Source of the DNA: Citrobacter amalonaticus
Lineage (GTDB): Bacteria; Pseudomonadota; Gammaproteobacteria; Enterobacterales; Enterobacteriaceae
Assembly: GCF_002918555.1 (NCBI RefSeq)
Contig: NZ_PQMB01000004.1
Location: 114,542-178,541, forward strand
Length of the DNA stretch: 64,000 nucleotides
Reading direction: 5' to 3'
Part shown: piece by piece, positions 24,233-35,340 of the stretch
Layout of the letters: the number at the start of each line of letters is the position of its first letter
Position numbering within the stretch: the first letter of the stretch is position 1
Made by a program: the position numbers and the translations under genes
The notes under the pieces: generated by a model
What the model was told of the DNA's origin: nothing
The model's database searches: none
Seen by the model: the letters and a program-made list of their open reading frames with translations, nothing else

Positions 24233-25183
24233 TCAGCGTTTACAGACTGATACTAATAGCTCTTCCATCCACTGATGACCTTTATCCCGACCAGCCGCAT
24301 CATGCCAGGAGAGGTAACACGTTCTGCTGTTGAGTTTTAAAGGCAACGGCAATACCTGCAGTTCCAGAGAATCGGCAAACTCTTCTGCCAACCAACGTGG
24401 AGCAATAGAAACCAGCTGCGTCTGAGAAACCACATTAAGTACGCTGATTAATGCCATTCCCTGATAGGCAACGCTGGATTGTTTATCTGGCGTGTCATAC
24501 CAGTGCTGACTAAATGACGCATAGCGATCGAGTGACACTACCGCATGCTGTTCATTATAAACGTCGCTTTCCAGCAGAGGCCCGCTGATACGCGGATGTT
24601 TTCTGCTTGCCACTAAAACCATTTCATCTTTAAACAAGGGAACACTGGTAAATTCCGGACGACGGAATTCTTCGTAACTGATGACAAACTCCGTTTCCTG
24701 GTAACGTAGCTGATGTTCAGTGTTCTGATTTAAGGATGACTTAAATACAACATGAATATTTGGCGCGATTTGCTCTACTCGATTATAAATCAACGAAGTC
24801 AGGACATTGTCCAGTGGACTGCAAACGCAAAGATTAAATACACGCTCGCTACTGGCAGGTTCAAACCCGGACCCCGGCAATTCATTTTGCACCAATTGCA
24901 GTGCCTGACGAACGGAGCCAAATAGCTGAAAAGCGCGCGCGGTCGGTTGGATCCCTCGTCCATAGCGAACGAACAGTTCGTCGTTAAACATAATTTTCAG
25001 GCGCGCGACCGCGTTACTTACCGCAGGCTGAGACATGCCCAAAGTATGCGCCGCGCGCGTGATATTCTGTTCTTGCATTACCGCATCAAAAACGGTCAAT
25101 AAATTCAAATCAACCATGCGAAGTTGCGGTTTACCCATATCCACAAGATTAGGATTTGGCTTATCTAATTTTAGCTCTGGCAT
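24233..25183 (-). CDS. leuO: LysR-type regulator LeuO
   Basis: LeuO is a LysR-family regulator that antagonises H-NS silencing at many loci and is itself usually silent in laboratory growth. The 316-residue protein has the N-terminal helix-turn-helix ([20 protein letters not shown], then [17 protein letters not shown]) and a C-terminal effector-binding domain. A longer frame opens at 25342, but its extra 53 residues are hydrophobic and unlike the family. The ATG at 25183 is preceded by GTGGAG at good spacing. It is divergent from the leu operon. Confidence 0.96.
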   Translation of the reverse strand: MPELKLDKPNPNLVDMGKPQLRMVDLNLLTVFDAVMQEQNITRAAHTLGMSQPAVSNAVARLKIMFNDELFVRYGRGIQPTARAFQLFGSVRQALQLVQNELPGSGFEPASSERVFNLCVCSPLDNVLTSLIYNRVEQIAPNIHVVFKSSLNQNTEHQLRYQETEFVISYEEFRRPEFTSVPLFKDEMVLVASRKHPRISGPLLESDVYNEQHAVVSLDRYASFSQHWYDTPDKQSSVAYQGMALISVLNVVSQTQLVSIAPRWLAEEFADSLELQVLPLPLKLNSRTCYLSWHDAAGRDKGHQWMEELLVSVCKR

Positions 25184-25774
25184 ACTTAACTCCACTTTCA
25201 CGCTGAACTCCCTTTCTCTTGCAGGAATGCAGAAATAACTGCTGAAAATATGATTTACCATGCATATAAAATAAGAAAAAGAGAAAATACAAAAATTAGG
25301 AAAACATAAAGATACCGGTTCCAGAGAATGAAAATTCGGCATTCATGCAATGTGGTTACGTCACAACAGGTCTATTCATAATGTCTAAAATACTTCAGCA
25401 ATATAAACATAAGCCAAGTGAATAAACAATCATCCAGCAAACGAATAACAAAAACAATTTTAATTAAAAATTTATATTAATAAAACATTAACCCTTAACA
25501 TTAATTTATCAAAAATATAATTTAAGTGAAAATTAATTAATTCACTACAATTATAACTATAAGCAAATCATAAAGATAACTCTATTATCTCAATTGTCCT
25601 TTTTAGGACTTTCCATCGGTAAGTGCAAAAATTGATACCTAAATATGTCAAAAGATGAAAAATATGTTTACCCGTAAAAATATTAATTTTGTATTAATCG
25701 CAAAGTTCAGCACAATTAGCTAATGAACTGAGCAATTACACCGCCATAAGCGAGGGGATTTCAGCCTGCCGGGG
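25184..25774. promoter_or_regulatory. AT-rich leuO/leuABCD divergent control region
   Basis: About 590 bp of conspicuously AT-rich DNA with many A/T tracts between the divergent leuO gene and the leu promoter. In E. coli and Salmonella this interval contains H-NS nucleation sites, LeuO sites and the leuO promoter activated by BglJ-RcsB. The composition supports an H-NS-bound silencer here, by inference. No ORF or sharp motif is recognised. Confidence 0.6.
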
Positions 25775-25803
25775 TTGACATCCGCCATCGTATCCAGTAC
25801 CAC
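25775..25803 (+). promoter_or_regulatory. Promoter of the leuLABCD operon
   Basis: A perfect -35 box TTGACA at 25775-25780 is followed 17 bp later by a weak -10 region around TACCAC/CTAAAA. The surrounding sequence (TCC...GTATCCAGTA) closely follows the E. coli leu promoter as I recall it. The leader peptide ORF starts about 33 bp downstream. Confidence 0.75.
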
Positions 25804-25836
25804 TAAAAGCCTATCGCATTCGCCTGGAGTTGATTA

Positions 25837-25923
25837 ATGATTCGTATCGCTCACTTTAACGGTCTACTACTACTAACCGCATCCTCGTTGCGCGGTAGAC
25901 TCGTGAGCGGCATTCAGCATTAA
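25837..25923 (+). CDS. leuL: leu operon leader peptide
   Basis: A 28-codon ORF, MIRIAHFNGLLLLTASSLRG followed by RLVSGIQH, preceded by CTGGAG. It contains four consecutive leucine codons, all the rare CTA, at residues 10-13. When leucyl-tRNA is scarce the ribosome stalls there and an antiterminator forms, so transcription continues into leuA; otherwise the hairpin at 25944-25972 terminates it. This is the classical leu attenuation arrangement. Confidence 0.96.
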   Translation: MIRIAHFNGLLLLTASSLRGRLVSGIQH

Positions 25924-25943
25924 GTCAGCACAGAGTCAACATA

Positions 25944-25972
25944 AAAACCCGCGCCGTTGCGCGGGTTTTTTT
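25944..25972 (+). terminator. leu operon attenuator
   Basis: The stem CCCGCGC (25948-25954), loop CGTT and GCGCGGG (25959-25965) is followed by seven T residues. It lies between leuL and leuA and is the terminator half of the leucine attenuation switch. Confidence 0.93.
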
Positions 25973-26013
25973 ATGCTCGAAGCAAGGCGCCCTAAAGACC
26001 AAGGACCTAAACC

Positions 26014-28676
<2,663 letters not shown>

Positions 28677-28678
28677 TC

Positions 28679-30079
28679 ATGGCTAAAACGTTATACGAGA
28701 AATTATTTGACGCGCACGTGGTTTATGAAGCGCAAAACGAAACCCCACTGTTGTATATCGACAGACATCTGGTACACGAAGTGACCTCTCCGCAGGCGTT
28801 TGACGGTCTGCGCGCACACGGCCGTCCGGTACGCCAGCCGGGCAAAACCTTTGCGACAATGGACCATAACGTCTCCACGCAAACCAAAGACATCAACGCG
28901 TCCGGCGAGATGGCACGTATTCAGATGCAGGAGTTGATTAAAAACTGCAATGAGTTCGGCGTGGAATTGTACGACCTGAACCACCCGTATCAGGGGATCG
29001 TCCACGTGATGGGACCAGAGCAAGGCGTCACGTTGCCGGGTATGACTATCGTCTGCGGCGACTCGCACACCGCCACCCACGGCGCGTTTGGCGCGCTGGC
29101 GTTTGGCATCGGGACTTCCGAAGTTGAGCACGTGCTGGCAACGCAAACCCTGAAGCAGGGTCGTGCGAAAACCATGAAGATTGAAGTGAAAGGCACCGCC
29201 GCACCGGGTATTACTGCCAAAGATATTGTACTGGCGATTATCGGTAAAACCGGCAGCGCAGGCGGTACCGGCCACGTAGTGGAGTTTTGCGGCGATGCGA
29301 TTCGCGCCCTGAGCATGGAAGGTCGTATGACCCTGTGCAACATGGCGATCGAGATGGGGGCAAAAGCCGGTCTGGTCGCACCGGACGAAACCACGTTTAA
29401 CTATGTGAACGGTCGTTTGCACGCCCCGAAAGGCAAAGATTTTGACGATGCCGTCGAATACTGGAAAACCCTGAAGACCGACGACGGTGCCATATTCGAT
29501 AGCGTTGTGACCCTGCAGGCCGAAGAGATTGCACCGCAGGTAACCTGGGGCACCAACCCAGGCCAGGTGATCGCCGTCAATGACAACATCCCCGATCCGG
29601 CATCCTTTGCCGATCCGGTAGAGCGCGCATCGGTTGAGAAAGCGTTGGCTTATATGGGCTTAAAACCGGGTATTCCACTGACCGAAGTGGCTGTCGATAA
29701 AGTCTTTATTGGTTCCTGCACCAACTCGCGCATTGAAGATTTGCGCGCCGCCGCAGAGGTTGCGAAAGGACGTAAAGTCGCTCCGGGCGTACAGGCGCTG
29801 GTTGTTCCCGGTTCTGGTCCGGTAAAAGCACAGGCAGAGGCGGAAGGGCTGGATAAGATCTTTATTGAAGCCGGCTTTGAGTGGCGTCTGCCGGGTTGCT
29901 CCATGTGTCTGGCAATGAACAATGACCGGCTGAACCCAGGTGAACGTTGTGCCTCCACCAGCAATCGTAACTTTGAAGGTCGTCAGGGTCGCGGCGGGCG
30001 TACTCATCTGGTAAGCCCGGCGATGGCCGCCGCCGCCGCCGTCAGCGGTCATTTTGCCGACATTCGCAGTATCAAATAA
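28679..30079 (+). CDS. leuC: 3-isopropylmalate dehydratase large subunit
   Basis: LeuC is the iron-sulfur subunit of isopropylmalate isomerase, which interconverts 2- and 3-isopropylmalate together with LeuD. The 466-residue aconitase-family protein has the cluster-ligating cysteines in [12 protein letters not shown] and in GCSMCLAMN, plus the active-site [12 protein letters not shown]. It lies between leuB (2 bp) and leuD (11 bp) with a good ribosome binding site before leuD. Confidence 0.98.
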   Translation: MAKTLYEKLFDAHVVYEAQNETPLLYIDRHLVHEVTSPQAFDGLRAHGRPVRQPGKTFATMDHNVSTQTKDINASGEMARIQMQELIKNCNEFGVELYDLNHPYQGIVHVMGPEQGVTLPGMTIVCGDSHTATHGAFGALAFGIGTSEVEHVLATQTLKQGRAKTMKIEVKGTAAPGITAKDIVLAIIGKTGSAGGTGHVVEFCGDAIRALSMEGRMTLCNMAIEMGAKAGLVAPDETTFNYVNGRLHAPKGKDFDDAVEYWKTLKTDDGAIFDSVVTLQAEEIAPQVTWGTNPGQVIAVNDNIPDPASFADPVERASVEKALAYMGLKPGIPLTEVAVDKVFIGSCTNSRIEDLRAAAEVAKGRKVAPGVQALVVPGSGPVKAQAEAEGLDKIFIEAGFEWRLPGCSMCLAMNNDRLNPGERCASTSNRNFEGRQGRGGRTHLVSPAMAAAAAVSGHFADIRSIK

Positions 30080-30090
30080 GGAGAACCACT

Positions 30091-30696
30091 ATGGCAGAGA
30101 AATTTACCCAACATACAGGCCTGGTTGTCCCCCTGGATGCCGCTAACGTTGATACTGACGCGATTATTCCCAAGCAGTTTTTACAGAAGGTCACCCGTAC
30201 AGGTTTTGGCGCACATCTGTTTAACGACTGGCGCTTTCTGGATGAAAAGGGCCAACAACCTAATCCGGAGTTTGTACTGAATTTTCCCGAGTATAAAGGC
30301 GCGTCGATTCTGCTGGCGCGGGAAAACTTTGGCTGTGGTTCTTCGCGTGAACACGCGCCGTGGGCGCTGACCGATTATGGCTTTAAAGTGGTGATTGCGC
30401 CGAGCTTCGCGGATATCTTCTACGGCAACAGCTTTAACAACCAACTGCTGCCGGTGAAGCTGAGCGAAGAAGAAGTGGATGAGTTGTTCAAACAGGTGCA
30501 GGCGAATCCGGGCATTCGCTTTGAAGTGGATCTGCAGGCGCAGGTAGTGAAAGCGGGAGAAAAGCCTTACGCCTTCGTCATCGATGATTTTCGCCGTCAC
30601 TGCATGATCAACGGTCTGGACAGCATCGGCCTGACGCTGCAACACGAAGACGCCATTGCCGCATACGAAGATAAACAACCGGCGTTTATACGCTGA
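30091..30696 (+). CDS. leuD: 3-isopropylmalate dehydratase small subunit
   Basis: LeuD is the swivel-domain partner of LeuC. The 201-residue protein contains the conserved [13 protein letters not shown] and the substrate-loop sequence [13 protein letters not shown]. The start is preceded by AAGGAGAA. It is the last gene of the leu operon; a REP-like palindrome follows 10 bp after the stop, in the convergent gap to setA. Confidence 0.98.
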   Translation: MAEKFTQHTGLVVPLDAANVDTDAIIPKQFLQKVTRTGFGAHLFNDWRFLDEKGQQPNPEFVLNFPEYKGASILLARENFGCGSSREHAPWALTDYGFKVVIAPSFADIFYGNSFNNQLLPVKLSEEEVDELFKQVQANPGIRFEVDLQAQVVKAGEKPYAFVIDDFRRHCMINGLDSIGLTLQHEDAIAAYEDKQPAFIR

Positions 30697-30706
30697 TTCT
30701 CAGCAT

Positions 30707-30737
30707 GCCGGATGGTGACGCAAAAGCGCCATTCGGC
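30707..30737. repeat. REP-type palindrome between leuD and setA
   Basis: GCCGGATGG-GACGC, an AAAA loop, and GCG-CCATTCGGC form an imperfect inverted repeat of REP type. Located between two convergent genes, it could protect or terminate both transcripts. Confidence 0.75.
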
Positions 30738-30738
30738 T

Positions 30739-31917
30739 TTATGCCTCCGTCACCCGTCCGGTCATCACCAGCGTCACCACAGAAATTGCCGCAATTACCC
30801 AGTAAACGGCAAAGTGTCCGTAGCTTTGCGCGATCGCCCCCTGAATCACCCCGGCCAGAATCACGCCAGTCGAAATGCTGTTGGTAAACAACGTTGTCGC
30901 CGAACCGGCCCTGCCCGGCATCAGATCCTGAAACCATAACATGCCGATCCCGGCGATAATGCCGATAAACACCGCATTGAACAGCTGCAAAACCAACAGC
31001 GCCGTCCGGCTGTGAAAGAAAATCAGACCGAGATAAAACAGCACGCCTGCGGCAACGGCGGCGACCATCATCCGGCGCTTACCGAATCGTTTTACGTAGT
31101 AACCCGCCAGTATCATTGCCGGAATTTCCAGCCCTGCCGCGGTCCCCATCAGGATACCGGCGAGCTTGTCCGGCAGCCCCAGATCCACGCTAATCCATAG
31201 CGGCATATCGATGATGTACATGGTGTTGCAGGTCCACATCAGCGTGGAAGCGATAAACAGCATACGCACGTTTTTATCTTGCCAGCCGCTAACCTGCGTA
31301 ACGGGCACGTCAGCCGGCTGTTCGACCCGCGCCACCGATGGCAGGATGAAGGTAATCAATAGCAAACTGATAGCGAAAATGGCGGCGGCAATGGAAAACA
31401 TCACCGTAAAACCGTAGTTCAGCGCCAGCATAAAGGCCAGAGGCGGGCCAATCACCCACGCCAGTGAAAGCTGCGCACGCATGACGGAACTGAACATCAC
31501 CACTTCACGCGCCGAGTTATCGGCATACTCCCGCGCCAGCGCAAACAGCTGCGGCATCGCCGTGTTCGCCAGCGACGCCAGCAAAACGCCACAGGTAATC
31601 AGGGTTAAATAATGACGATTAAAGGCAAACAGCAGCGCGTTGCCAATCGCCATCAGGCAGCAAAACATAATGAGCTTACGGCGATCGCCCCGGCTGTCCG
31701 AACGTCTGGCGAGCGTAAGGCTGACCAGAATCCCGGCGATGGCGTTAACGGTATAAAATAGCCCAACCCAGAACGGCTGCGCCCCCACCTCCCTGCTGAG
31801 AAACAGGCTTAGCGTCGGCGCCTGGAGCGCACCGGCAACGCCCATCATAAAAGCGACCAGCATAAATGCCGCGTAAACACCGTTAAGGCGTCGTCCCATC
31901 GTCATAATCCAGAGCAT
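30739..31917 (-). CDS. setA: Sugar efflux transporter SetA
   Basis: SetA is a major-facilitator inner membrane exporter of glucosides and lactose analogues, expressed with SgrS during glucose-phosphate stress. The product is 392 residues with about 12 hydrophobic segments and the MFS loop sequence ARRSDSRGDRRK between segments 2 and 3. The frame is open further upstream to 32016, but that part is the SgrS terminator and palindrome. The ATG at 31917 (MLWIMTMGRRLNG) is preceded by AAGGA and matches the E. coli start. It follows the SgrS terminator by 27 bp and probably shares its promoter by read-through. Confidence 0.95.
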   Translation of the reverse strand: MLWIMTMGRRLNGVYAAFMLVAFMMGVAGALQAPTLSLFLSREVGAQPFWVGLFYTVNAIAGILVSLTLARRSDSRGDRRKLIMFCCLMAIGNALLFAFNRHYLTLITCGVLLASLANTAMPQLFALAREYADNSAREVVMFSSVMRAQLSLAWVIGPPLAFMLALNYGFTVMFSIAAAIFAISLLLITFILPSVARVEQPADVPVTQVSGWQDKNVRMLFIASTLMWTCNTMYIIDMPLWISVDLGLPDKLAGILMGTAAGLEIPAMILAGYYVKRFGKRRMMVAAVAAGVLFYLGLIFFHSRTALLVLQLFNAVFIGIIAGIGMLWFQDLMPGRAGSATTLFTNSISTGVILAGVIQGAIAQSYGHFAVYWVIAAISVVTLVMTGRVTEA

Positions 31918-31985
31918 TACCAGTTCCTTAAGCGCAGCTGAAACGAAAAAAGCCAGCAGAAATAATCTGCTGGCGGGTGAATCGA

Positions 31986-32044
31986 GGCTGTATCCTGCCA
32001 TTATACCTGGCATCAACGCTCAGGGATAATGGCAGGATACAGCC
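31986..32044. repeat. 59 nt palindrome inserted in SgrS
   Basis: Perfect 19 bp arms (31986-32004, GGCTGTATCCTGCCATTAT, and 32026-32044) flank a 21 nt loop that itself has CCTG/CAGG pairing. It is not ERIC or REP by sequence, and I see no second copy in the window. Confidence 0.9.
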
Positions 32045-32093
32045 AGCACCAATACTCAGTCACACATGATGTCTGCAAGTCGGAAATCCGAGG

Positions 32094-32216
32094 TCAGGCT
32101 GTCACCTCCCACTGCATCAGTTCTTCGAGCATCTTTAAGCGTTGCGGTACGCTCAGGCAAGCCAACCAGGACCCTTTCTGGATCGCGGTAAAGTACTGCA
32201 AGTAAAACTGACGCAT
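32094..32216 (-). CDS. sgrT: Small inhibitor protein SgrT encoded within SgrS
   Basis: SgrT is a small protein that inhibits the glucose PTS transporter PtsG directly, the second activity of SgrS. The ORF encodes 40 residues: MRQFYLQYFTAIQKGSWLAC, then LSVPQRLKMLEELMQWEVTA. It matches E. coli SgrT (43 residues) in MRQFY, YFTA, SVPQRL and LMQW but has a different, shorter C-terminus. A GAGGT sequence precedes the ATG at 32216. An overlapping 64-codon frame (32056-32250) is a shadow. Confidence 0.9.
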   Translation of the reverse strand: MRQFYLQYFTAIQKGSWLACLSVPQRLKMLEELMQWEVTA

Positions 32217-32318
32217 AGATGACCTCTTCATATTCACCTCTTCGCTTCATCGGATTCTATTATTGGCTTAATATAGGGATTATAAAATTGCTGAGTTTTC
32301 CGCAGGAGTTCCCCTTTT

Positions 32319-33974
32319 ATGTCTTCAGGCCGTTTGCAACAACAGTTCATCCGTCTTTGGCAGTGCTGCGACGGTAAAACACAGGACACGACGCTGAACG
32401 AACTGGCGGAACTGCTGAGCTGCTCCCGTCGCCATATGCGCACCCTGCTTAACACCATGCAGGAGCGCGGCTGGCTGACATGGGAGGCCGAAGTAGGTCG
32501 CGGAAAACGTTCACGCCTGACCTTCCTTTATACCGGTCTGGCGTTACAGCAACAGCGGGCGGAAGACCTGCTGGAGCAGGATCGTATCGATCAGCTGGTA
32601 CAGCTGGTTGGCGATAAAACCGCCGTCCGGCAGATGCTGGTTTCTCATCTGGGACGCAGCTTCCGCCAGGGGCGACATATCCTGCGCGTCCTCTACTACC
32701 GGCCAATGCAAAACCTGCTGCCGGGAACGGCGCTGCGCCGTTCAGAAACCCATATCGCCCGACAAATCTTCAGCGCCCTGACCCGCATAAATGAGGAAAA
32801 TGGGGAACTGGAAGCCGATATCGCCCACCACTGGCAGCAGATTTCACCTTTGCAATGGCGATTTTTTCTGCGTCCAGGCATTCATTTTCACCACGGTCGC
32901 GAGCTGGAGATGGAAGATGTCATTGCCTCGCTCACGCGAATTAATGCCCTTCCGCTCTACTCGCATATCACCCGGATCGTCTCTCCCACCGCCTGGACGC
33001 TGGATATCCATCTGTCGCAACCAGACCGCTGGCTGCCGCTGTTGCTTGGGCAGGTTCCGGCGATGATCCTGCCGCGAGAATGGGAAACGCTGAGTAATTT
33101 CGCCAGCCAGCCAATTGGTACCGGCCCCTATGCGGTGATGCGAAATACGCGTAATCAACTAAAGATTCATGCCTTTGATGATTTCTTCGGCTACCGGGCG
33201 CTGATTGATGAAGTGAATGTCTGGGTGCTTCCGGATATTGGCGACGAGCCGAACGGTGGTTTAACGCTGAAAGGTCCCACTGACGATGAAAAAGCGATTG
33301 AAAGCCGACTGGAAGAGGGCTGCTATTACCTGCTTTTTGACGCCCGGACTCATCGCGGAGGAAATCAGGAAGTCAGAGAGTGGGTAAGCCGCGTGCTTTC
33401 TCCCAGTAATCTGCTCTACTTTGCCGACGAGCAGTATCAGCGGCACTGGTTTCCGGCTTACGGGTTGTTACCTCGCTGGCATCATGCCCGCCCGGGTCAG
33501 GGAGAAAAGCCTGCCGGACTGGAAACCCTGACCCTCACTTACTATCACGATCACATTGAACACCGGATTATCGCGCAGATTATGAGTCAACTGTTGGCGA
33601 AACATCAGGTAACGCTGGAAATTCAGGAAATTAGCTACGATGAGTGGTATGCCGGTGAAATCGAGAGCGATATCTGGCTCAACAGCGCCAACTTTACTCT
33701 TCCGCTCGACTTCTCACTGTTCGCCCATTTATGCGAAGTCCCCCTGCTGCAAAACTGTATTCCACGGGACTGGGAAACCGATGCTGCCCGTTGGCGTACC
33801 GGCGAAATGAACCTCGCGGCATGGTGTCAGCAATTACTTGCCAGTAAAGCGATCGTTCCGTTGATCCACCACTGGCTGATCATCCAGGGGCAGCGCAGTA
33901 TGCGCGGGCTGCGCATGAACACGCTGGGCTGGTTCGACTTTAAATCTGCGTGGTTTGCGCCGCCAGATCCATAG
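32319..33974 (+). CDS. sgrR: SgrS transcriptional activator SgrR
   Basis: SgrR senses glucose-phosphate stress and activates sgrS; it also represses itself. The 551-residue protein has an N-terminal winged helix-turn-helix ([17 protein letters not shown]) fused to a C-terminal domain related to family 5 solute-binding proteins, which is thought to bind a small molecule. It is divergent from sgrS with 67 bp between the sgrS 5' end and the sgrR start, so both promoters overlap there. Length equals the E. coli protein. Confidence 0.97.
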   Translation: MSSGRLQQQFIRLWQCCDGKTQDTTLNELAELLSCSRRHMRTLLNTMQERGWLTWEAEVGRGKRSRLTFLYTGLALQQQRAEDLLEQDRIDQLVQLVGDKTAVRQMLVSHLGRSFRQGRHILRVLYYRPMQNLLPGTALRRSETHIARQIFSALTRINEENGELEADIAHHWQQISPLQWRFFLRPGIHFHHGRELEMEDVIASLTRINALPLYSHITRIVSPTAWTLDIHLSQPDRWLPLLLGQVPAMILPREWETLSNFASQPIGTGPYAVMRNTRNQLKIHAFDDFFGYRALIDEVNVWVLPDIGDEPNGGLTLKGPTDDEKAIESRLEEGCYYLLFDARTHRGGNQEVREWVSRVLSPSNLLYFADEQYQRHWFPAYGLLPRWHHARPGQGEKPAGLETLTLTYYHDHIEHRIIAQIMSQLLAKHQVTLEIQEISYDEWYAGEIESDIWLNSANFTLPLDFSLFAHLCEVPLLQNCIPRDWETDAARWRTGEMNLAAWCQQLLASKAIVPLIHHWLIIQGQRSMRGLRMNTLGWFDFKSAWFAPPDP

Positions 33975-34025
33975 AGCCTTGCCTCTTGATTGCCGCATAG
34001 CAACAAAATCATTACACTAACGCCG

Positions 34026-34312
34026 TTCTCAACGGGGTGCCAAATAAAAAAACATACACAAAATCATTCATGATGCCTCAAGGCGGCAAGCGAGTGAGTC
34101 CCCAGCAGCATAGATAACTATGTGACTGGGGTGAGCGACAAATCTGCCGGGAGCAGATTTGAACGCTGCTTGCAGCGGCCCCGAAGGGGCGAGGCCCGGG
34201 GATGGGCCGAGTAACGCAGCTAACACAGAGGCAGCGTGAATGGATGACGTGTATGGGCTGAGAGATACCCGTCGAACCTGATCCGGATAATGCCGGCGAA
34301 GGGATTTGAGGC
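34026..34312 (+). promoter_or_regulatory. TPP riboswitch of thiBPQ, interrupted by an ERIC element
   Basis: The thi-box aptamer is present in two parts. The 5' part CTCAACGGGGTGCC (34028-34041) gives the left strands of P1, P2 and P3. The 3' part (34256-34312) contains CTGAGA, ACCCG, GAACCTGAT, GGATAATGCC, GCGAAGGGA and TTTGAG. P1 (CTCAA/TTGAG), P2 (CGGGT/ACCCG) and the base of P3 (GCC/GGC) pair perfectly. Between the P3 strands lies a 199 bp ERIC whose outer ends (CATACAC/GTGTATG) also pair, so P3 would become a very long helix. TPP binding normally lowers thiB expression. The thiB GTG is 45 bp downstream. Confidence 0.92.
34055..34253. repeat. Enlarged ERIC element inside the TPP riboswitch P3
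   Basis: A 199 bp copy with ERIC ends (TACACAAAATCATTCATGATGCC and GATGACGTGTA), the ERIC core around CCCCAGCAGCATAGATAACT and GTGACTGGGGTGAGCG, and an extra module of about 70 bp containing AAATCTGCCGGGAGCAGATTT and GGCCCCGAAGGGGC. The same module is present in the copy at 43694-43880. Confidence 0.92.
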
Positions 34313-34356
34313 TATAGCTCAAAATCCTTTGCCACCCAAACGTATTGAGGTGCAAA

Positions 34357-35340
34357 GTGTTAAACAGATATCTTCCCCTGCTACTCCTGTGCGCAGCGCC
34401 GGTCTTCGCCAAACCGGTACTCACCGTTTATACCTACGACTCCTTCGCCGCTGACTGGGGCCCCGGACCGACCATCAAGAAAGCCTTTGAAGCCGACTGC
34501 GACTGCGAGCTAAAGCTGGTGGCGCTGGAAGATGGCGTTTCTCTGCTCAACCGTCTGCGCATGGAGGGGAAAAACAGCAAAGCCGATGTGGTTCTGGGGC
34601 TGGATAACAATCTGCTGGAAGCCGCCACGCAAACTAAGCTGTTTGCCAAAAGCGGTGTGGCGAACGACGCCGTTAACGTCCCCGGCGGCTGGAACAACGA
34701 CACCTTCGTCCCCTTTGATTACGGCTATTTCGCCTTCGTCTACGATAAAAACAAGCTGAAAAACCCGCCGAAGAGTCTGCAAGAGCTGGTGGAAAGCCCG
34801 GAAAAATGGCGCGTCATCTATGAAGATCCGCGTACCAGCACGCCGGGTCTGGGGCTGCTGCTGTGGATGCAAAAAGTTTATGGCGATAAGTCAGCGGAGG
34901 CCTGGCAAAAACTGGCGGCAAAAACCGTCACCGTCACCAAAGGCTGGAGCGAAGCCTATGGTCTGTTCCTGAAAGGTGAAAGCGATCTGGTGCTGAGCTA
35001 TACCACCTCTCCGGCGTATCACATCATCGAAGAGAAGAAAGATAACTACGCTGCCGCAAACTTCAGTGAAGGCCATTATCTACAGGTGGAAGTGGCGGCC
35101 CGTACCGCTGCCAGTAAGCAGCCTGTGCTCGCAGAAAAATTCCTCCAGTTTGTAATCTCTCCGGCATTCCAGAACGCCATCCCAACCGGCAACTGGATGT
35201 ATCCGGTGACCCATGTCCCCTTGCCTGCGGGTTTCGAACCGTTAGCCCAACCTGCCGCCACGCTGGAGTTTACCCCGGCAGAAGTGGCCTCCCGGCGTCA
35301 GTCCTGGATTAGTGAATGGCAACGCGCCGTCAGCCGTTAA
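34357..35340 (+). CDS. thiB: Thiamine-binding periplasmic protein ThiB
   Basis: ThiB delivers thiamine, its mono- and diphosphate to the ThiPQ importer. The 327-residue product starts at GTG (34357) with MLNRYLPLLLLC and a signal peptide cleaved after about 18 residues (VFA/KPV). It has the type 1 solute-binding fold with the sequence VYTYDSF and GWSEAYGLF. A TTG four codons upstream is in frame but gives no better N-terminus. Its end overlaps thiP by 25 bp. Controlled by the upstream TPP riboswitch. Confidence 0.96.
   Translation: MLNRYLPLLLLCAAPVFAKPVLTVYTYDSFAADWGPGPTIKKAFEADCDCELKLVALEDGVSLLNRLRMEGKNSKADVVLGLDNNLLEAATQTKLFAKSGVANDAVNVPGGWNNDTFVPFDYGYFAFVYDKNKLKNPPKSLQELVESPEKWRVIYEDPRTSTPGLGLLLWMQKVYGDKSAEAWQKLAAKTVTVTKGWSEAYGLFLKGESDLVLSYTTSPAYHIIEEKKDNYAAANFSEGHYLQVEVAARTAASKQPVLAEKFLQFVISPAFQNAIPTGNWMYPVTHVPLPAGFEPLAQPAATLEFTPAEVASRRQSWISEWQRAVSR

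Larger units (their letters stand above)
31944..32251 (-). ncRNA. sgrS: Glucose-phosphate stress small RNA SgrS (enlarged)
   Basis: SgrS is an Hfq-dependent RNA that pairs with ptsG mRNA to stop glucose uptake when sugar phosphates accumulate. The 5' end GATGAAGC, the SgrT ORF, the pairing region CATGTGTGACTGAGTATTGG, and the 3' terminator hairpin (GCCAGCAG...CTGCTGGC then six T) are all conserved relative to E. coli. In E. coli the pairing region is followed by a small hairpin GGTG-loop-CACC with a loop of about six bases. Here that loop is about 67 nt and contains a 59 nt palindrome (31986-32044). The RNA is therefore about 308 nt against 227 nt. It is divergent from its activator gene sgrR. 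Confidence 0.9.
33975..34356. other. sgrR-thiB intergenic region
   Basis: This 382 bp gap is almost entirely occupied by the split TPP riboswitch and its inserted ERIC, both listed separately. The thiBPQ promoter should lie in 33975-34025; a convincing pair of promoter boxes was not identified. Confidence 0.7.

Noticed and set aside
24233-25342. Long 369-residue version of LeuO
   Set aside because: The extra 53 N-terminal residues are hydrophobic, AT-driven and absent from the family; the ATG at 25183 has a good ribosome binding site.
30739-32016. 425-residue version of SetA
   Set aside because: The additional N-terminus would be translated from the SgrS terminator and palindrome; the start at 31917 has a ribosome binding site and matches the known protein.
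32056-32250. 64-codon minus-strand ORF within SgrS
   Set aside because: It is out of frame with SgrT, which matches the known protein; the longer frame is incidental.
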